In this document: piece after piece, positions 5,778-6,426 of the stretch
Layout: every line of letters begins with the position of its first letter
How positions within the stretch are numbered: position 1 is the first letter of the stretch
Source of the DNA: Micrococcales bacterium
GTDB lineage: Bacteria; Actinomycetota; Actinomycetes; Actinomycetales; Microbacteriaceae
Length of the DNA stretch: 6,426 bases
Direction of reading: 5' to 3'
Assembly (NCBI GenBank): GCA_947441105.1
Contig: CANESN010000049.1
Location: 1-6,426, forward strand
Notes under the pieces: generated by a model
Seen by the model: the letters and a program-made list of their open reading frames with translations, nothing else
What the model was told of the DNA's origin: nothing
Databases searched by the model: none
Position numbers and translations under genes: made by a program

Positions 5778-6426
5778 TTAGTCAACCTTCGGTAGTAGCT
5801 TTCGAGCCTGCTCGGCTTCAACACCTGCTGCAATTGCCAAATCCACAACCATTGGCCTGATTTGCATAAACACAACTAGGTCGCTCAGGCCTGCATCGCC
5901 AATTGTCTTTGGGTCAAGCGCTCGAATTAGCTTCGATAGATACTTTTGCGACTTCGCGCGCAGCGAGAAGTCGTCCAGGCTCTGCTCCAAAAGGTCAACC
6001 GCAATCAAAGTTTTTGCAATGACAGCAGCAAGTTCCGGTCTGGGTTTTTGATCCTCAAGTAAATAGTCGATTCGCCTGGTGATAACCCTGAGGTTTCTGG
6101 TTGCCAGATCAAGGCCGGCAAAAAGCACTCTCTGGTCAGCAATCTCTTTTTGAGCCCAGCGGTAAAAAGGAGAGACTCTGGCAATCGCTGCTGCCGACTC
6201 GAGCGAGCTTCGCCAGTTGTCAATCAGTGGCTGGGTTTGACGAATGTTTTCAAGCGCAATATCGGCGGTTAGCTTGTCTGTTGTCAGCAAGACCTCGCGC
6301 AGTTTGGCCAACGTCTCTTTGACAGTTGCAAACAGCAATCTAGAGTCCGCTCTAGCCAAGCGAATTGGGTTTCTTGGCACCAAGGCCGTAAAGGCAAGTG
6401 CAACTAAGCCGCCAATAAGGCCATCA
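5778..6426 (-). CDS. FUSC-type aromatic acid exporter-like membrane protein, C-terminal part
   Basis: The last 215 codons of a gene that starts beyond the right edge. The visible part begins inside a membrane segment, [16 protein letters not shown] (residues 2-17 of the visible part). A basic RNPIRLAR stretch and a long, mostly helical cytoplasmic domain follow. That domain contains QPLIDNWR (about 65-72) and [12 protein letters not shown] (about 107-118), and no further hydrophobic spans. A terminal Gly/Ala-rich membrane helix ending 'LVPRxP' and leading into such a helical domain is what I know from actinobacterial FUSC-family proteins, annotated as aromatic acid exporters and related to fusaric acid resistance pumps. 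The substrate cannot be inferred. An internal TTG at 6383 is not a credible start because the frame stays open to the window edge and encodes the membrane segment. It is followed 10 nt later by gpmA. Confidence 0.7.
   Translation of the reverse strand, partial: DGLIGGLVALAFTALVPRNPIRLARADSRLLFATVKETLAKLREVLLTTDKLTADIALENIRQTQPLIDNWRSSLESAAAIARVSPFYRWAQKEIADQRVLFAGLDLATRNLRVITRRIDYLLEDQKPRPELAAVIAKTLIAVDLLEQSLDDFSLRAKSQKYLSKLIRALDPKTIGDAGLSDLVVFMQIRPMVVDLAIAAGVEAEQARKLLPKVD

Noticed and set aside
5768..5875. A longer N-terminus for the phosphoglycerate mutase (36 extra residues)
   Set aside because: The extension overlaps the 3' end of the FUSC-type gene and lacks family similarity; the catalytic His10 context demands the ATG at 5767.

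Overview
The window reads as chromosomal DNA from an actinobacterium with intermediate GC (about one half by eye) and very tight gene packing. Only about 300 of 6426 bases lie outside genes. Protein signatures (CarD, an IspD-IspF fusion, SenX3/RegX3/PhoU, phosphoglycerate mutase, an LpqE-like lipoprotein) and the gene order fit Microbacteriaceae. The modest GC and short spacers would suit a small-genome freshwater lineage such as the Rhodoluna/Aquiluna group. That placement is inferred from remembered family features, not from a search.

Layout, left to right. (1) A leftward transcription unit carD > ispDF > cysS occupies 1884 down to 1; cysS runs off the left edge. It combines an RNA polymerase-binding regulator, a fused enzyme for two non-adjacent MEP isoprenoid steps, and cysteinyl-tRNA synthetase. 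(2) A 92-bp divergent spacer (1885-1976) separates carD from a rightward secreted lipoprotein gene (1977-2450). (3) A leftward two-component pair senX3 > regX3 (4188 down to 2447) converges on the lipoprotein gene; their stop codons overlap. (4) A 178-bp divergent spacer (4189-4366) carries 11-bp-phased repeats and a short inverted repeat. It separates senX3 from rightward phoU (4367-5011). (5) A leftward unit, FUSC-type membrane protein > gpmA, enters from the right edge, ends at 5021 and converges on phoU with 9 bp between stops.

How the genes work together. SenX3, RegX3 and PhoU form the actinobacterial phosphate-sensing module: PhoU normally restrains the kinase when phosphate is plentiful, and RegX3 drives the phosphate-starvation genes. 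The divergent phoU/senX3 arrangement predicts a shared RegX3-controlled spacer. carD, ispD/F and cysS form a housekeeping cluster that lies near the pho module in several actinobacteria, so the overall arrangement looks ancestral rather than acquired. I see no mobile element, CRISPR array, tRNA, rRNA or defence cassette.

I did not find a wholly new system. The notable points are departures from family norms: a SenX3 with no membrane segment, a CarD with a roughly 16-residue insertion in its polymerase-binding domain, a PhoU whose first metal-binding motif has lost its aspartate, and phased repeats in the phoU/senX3 spacer.
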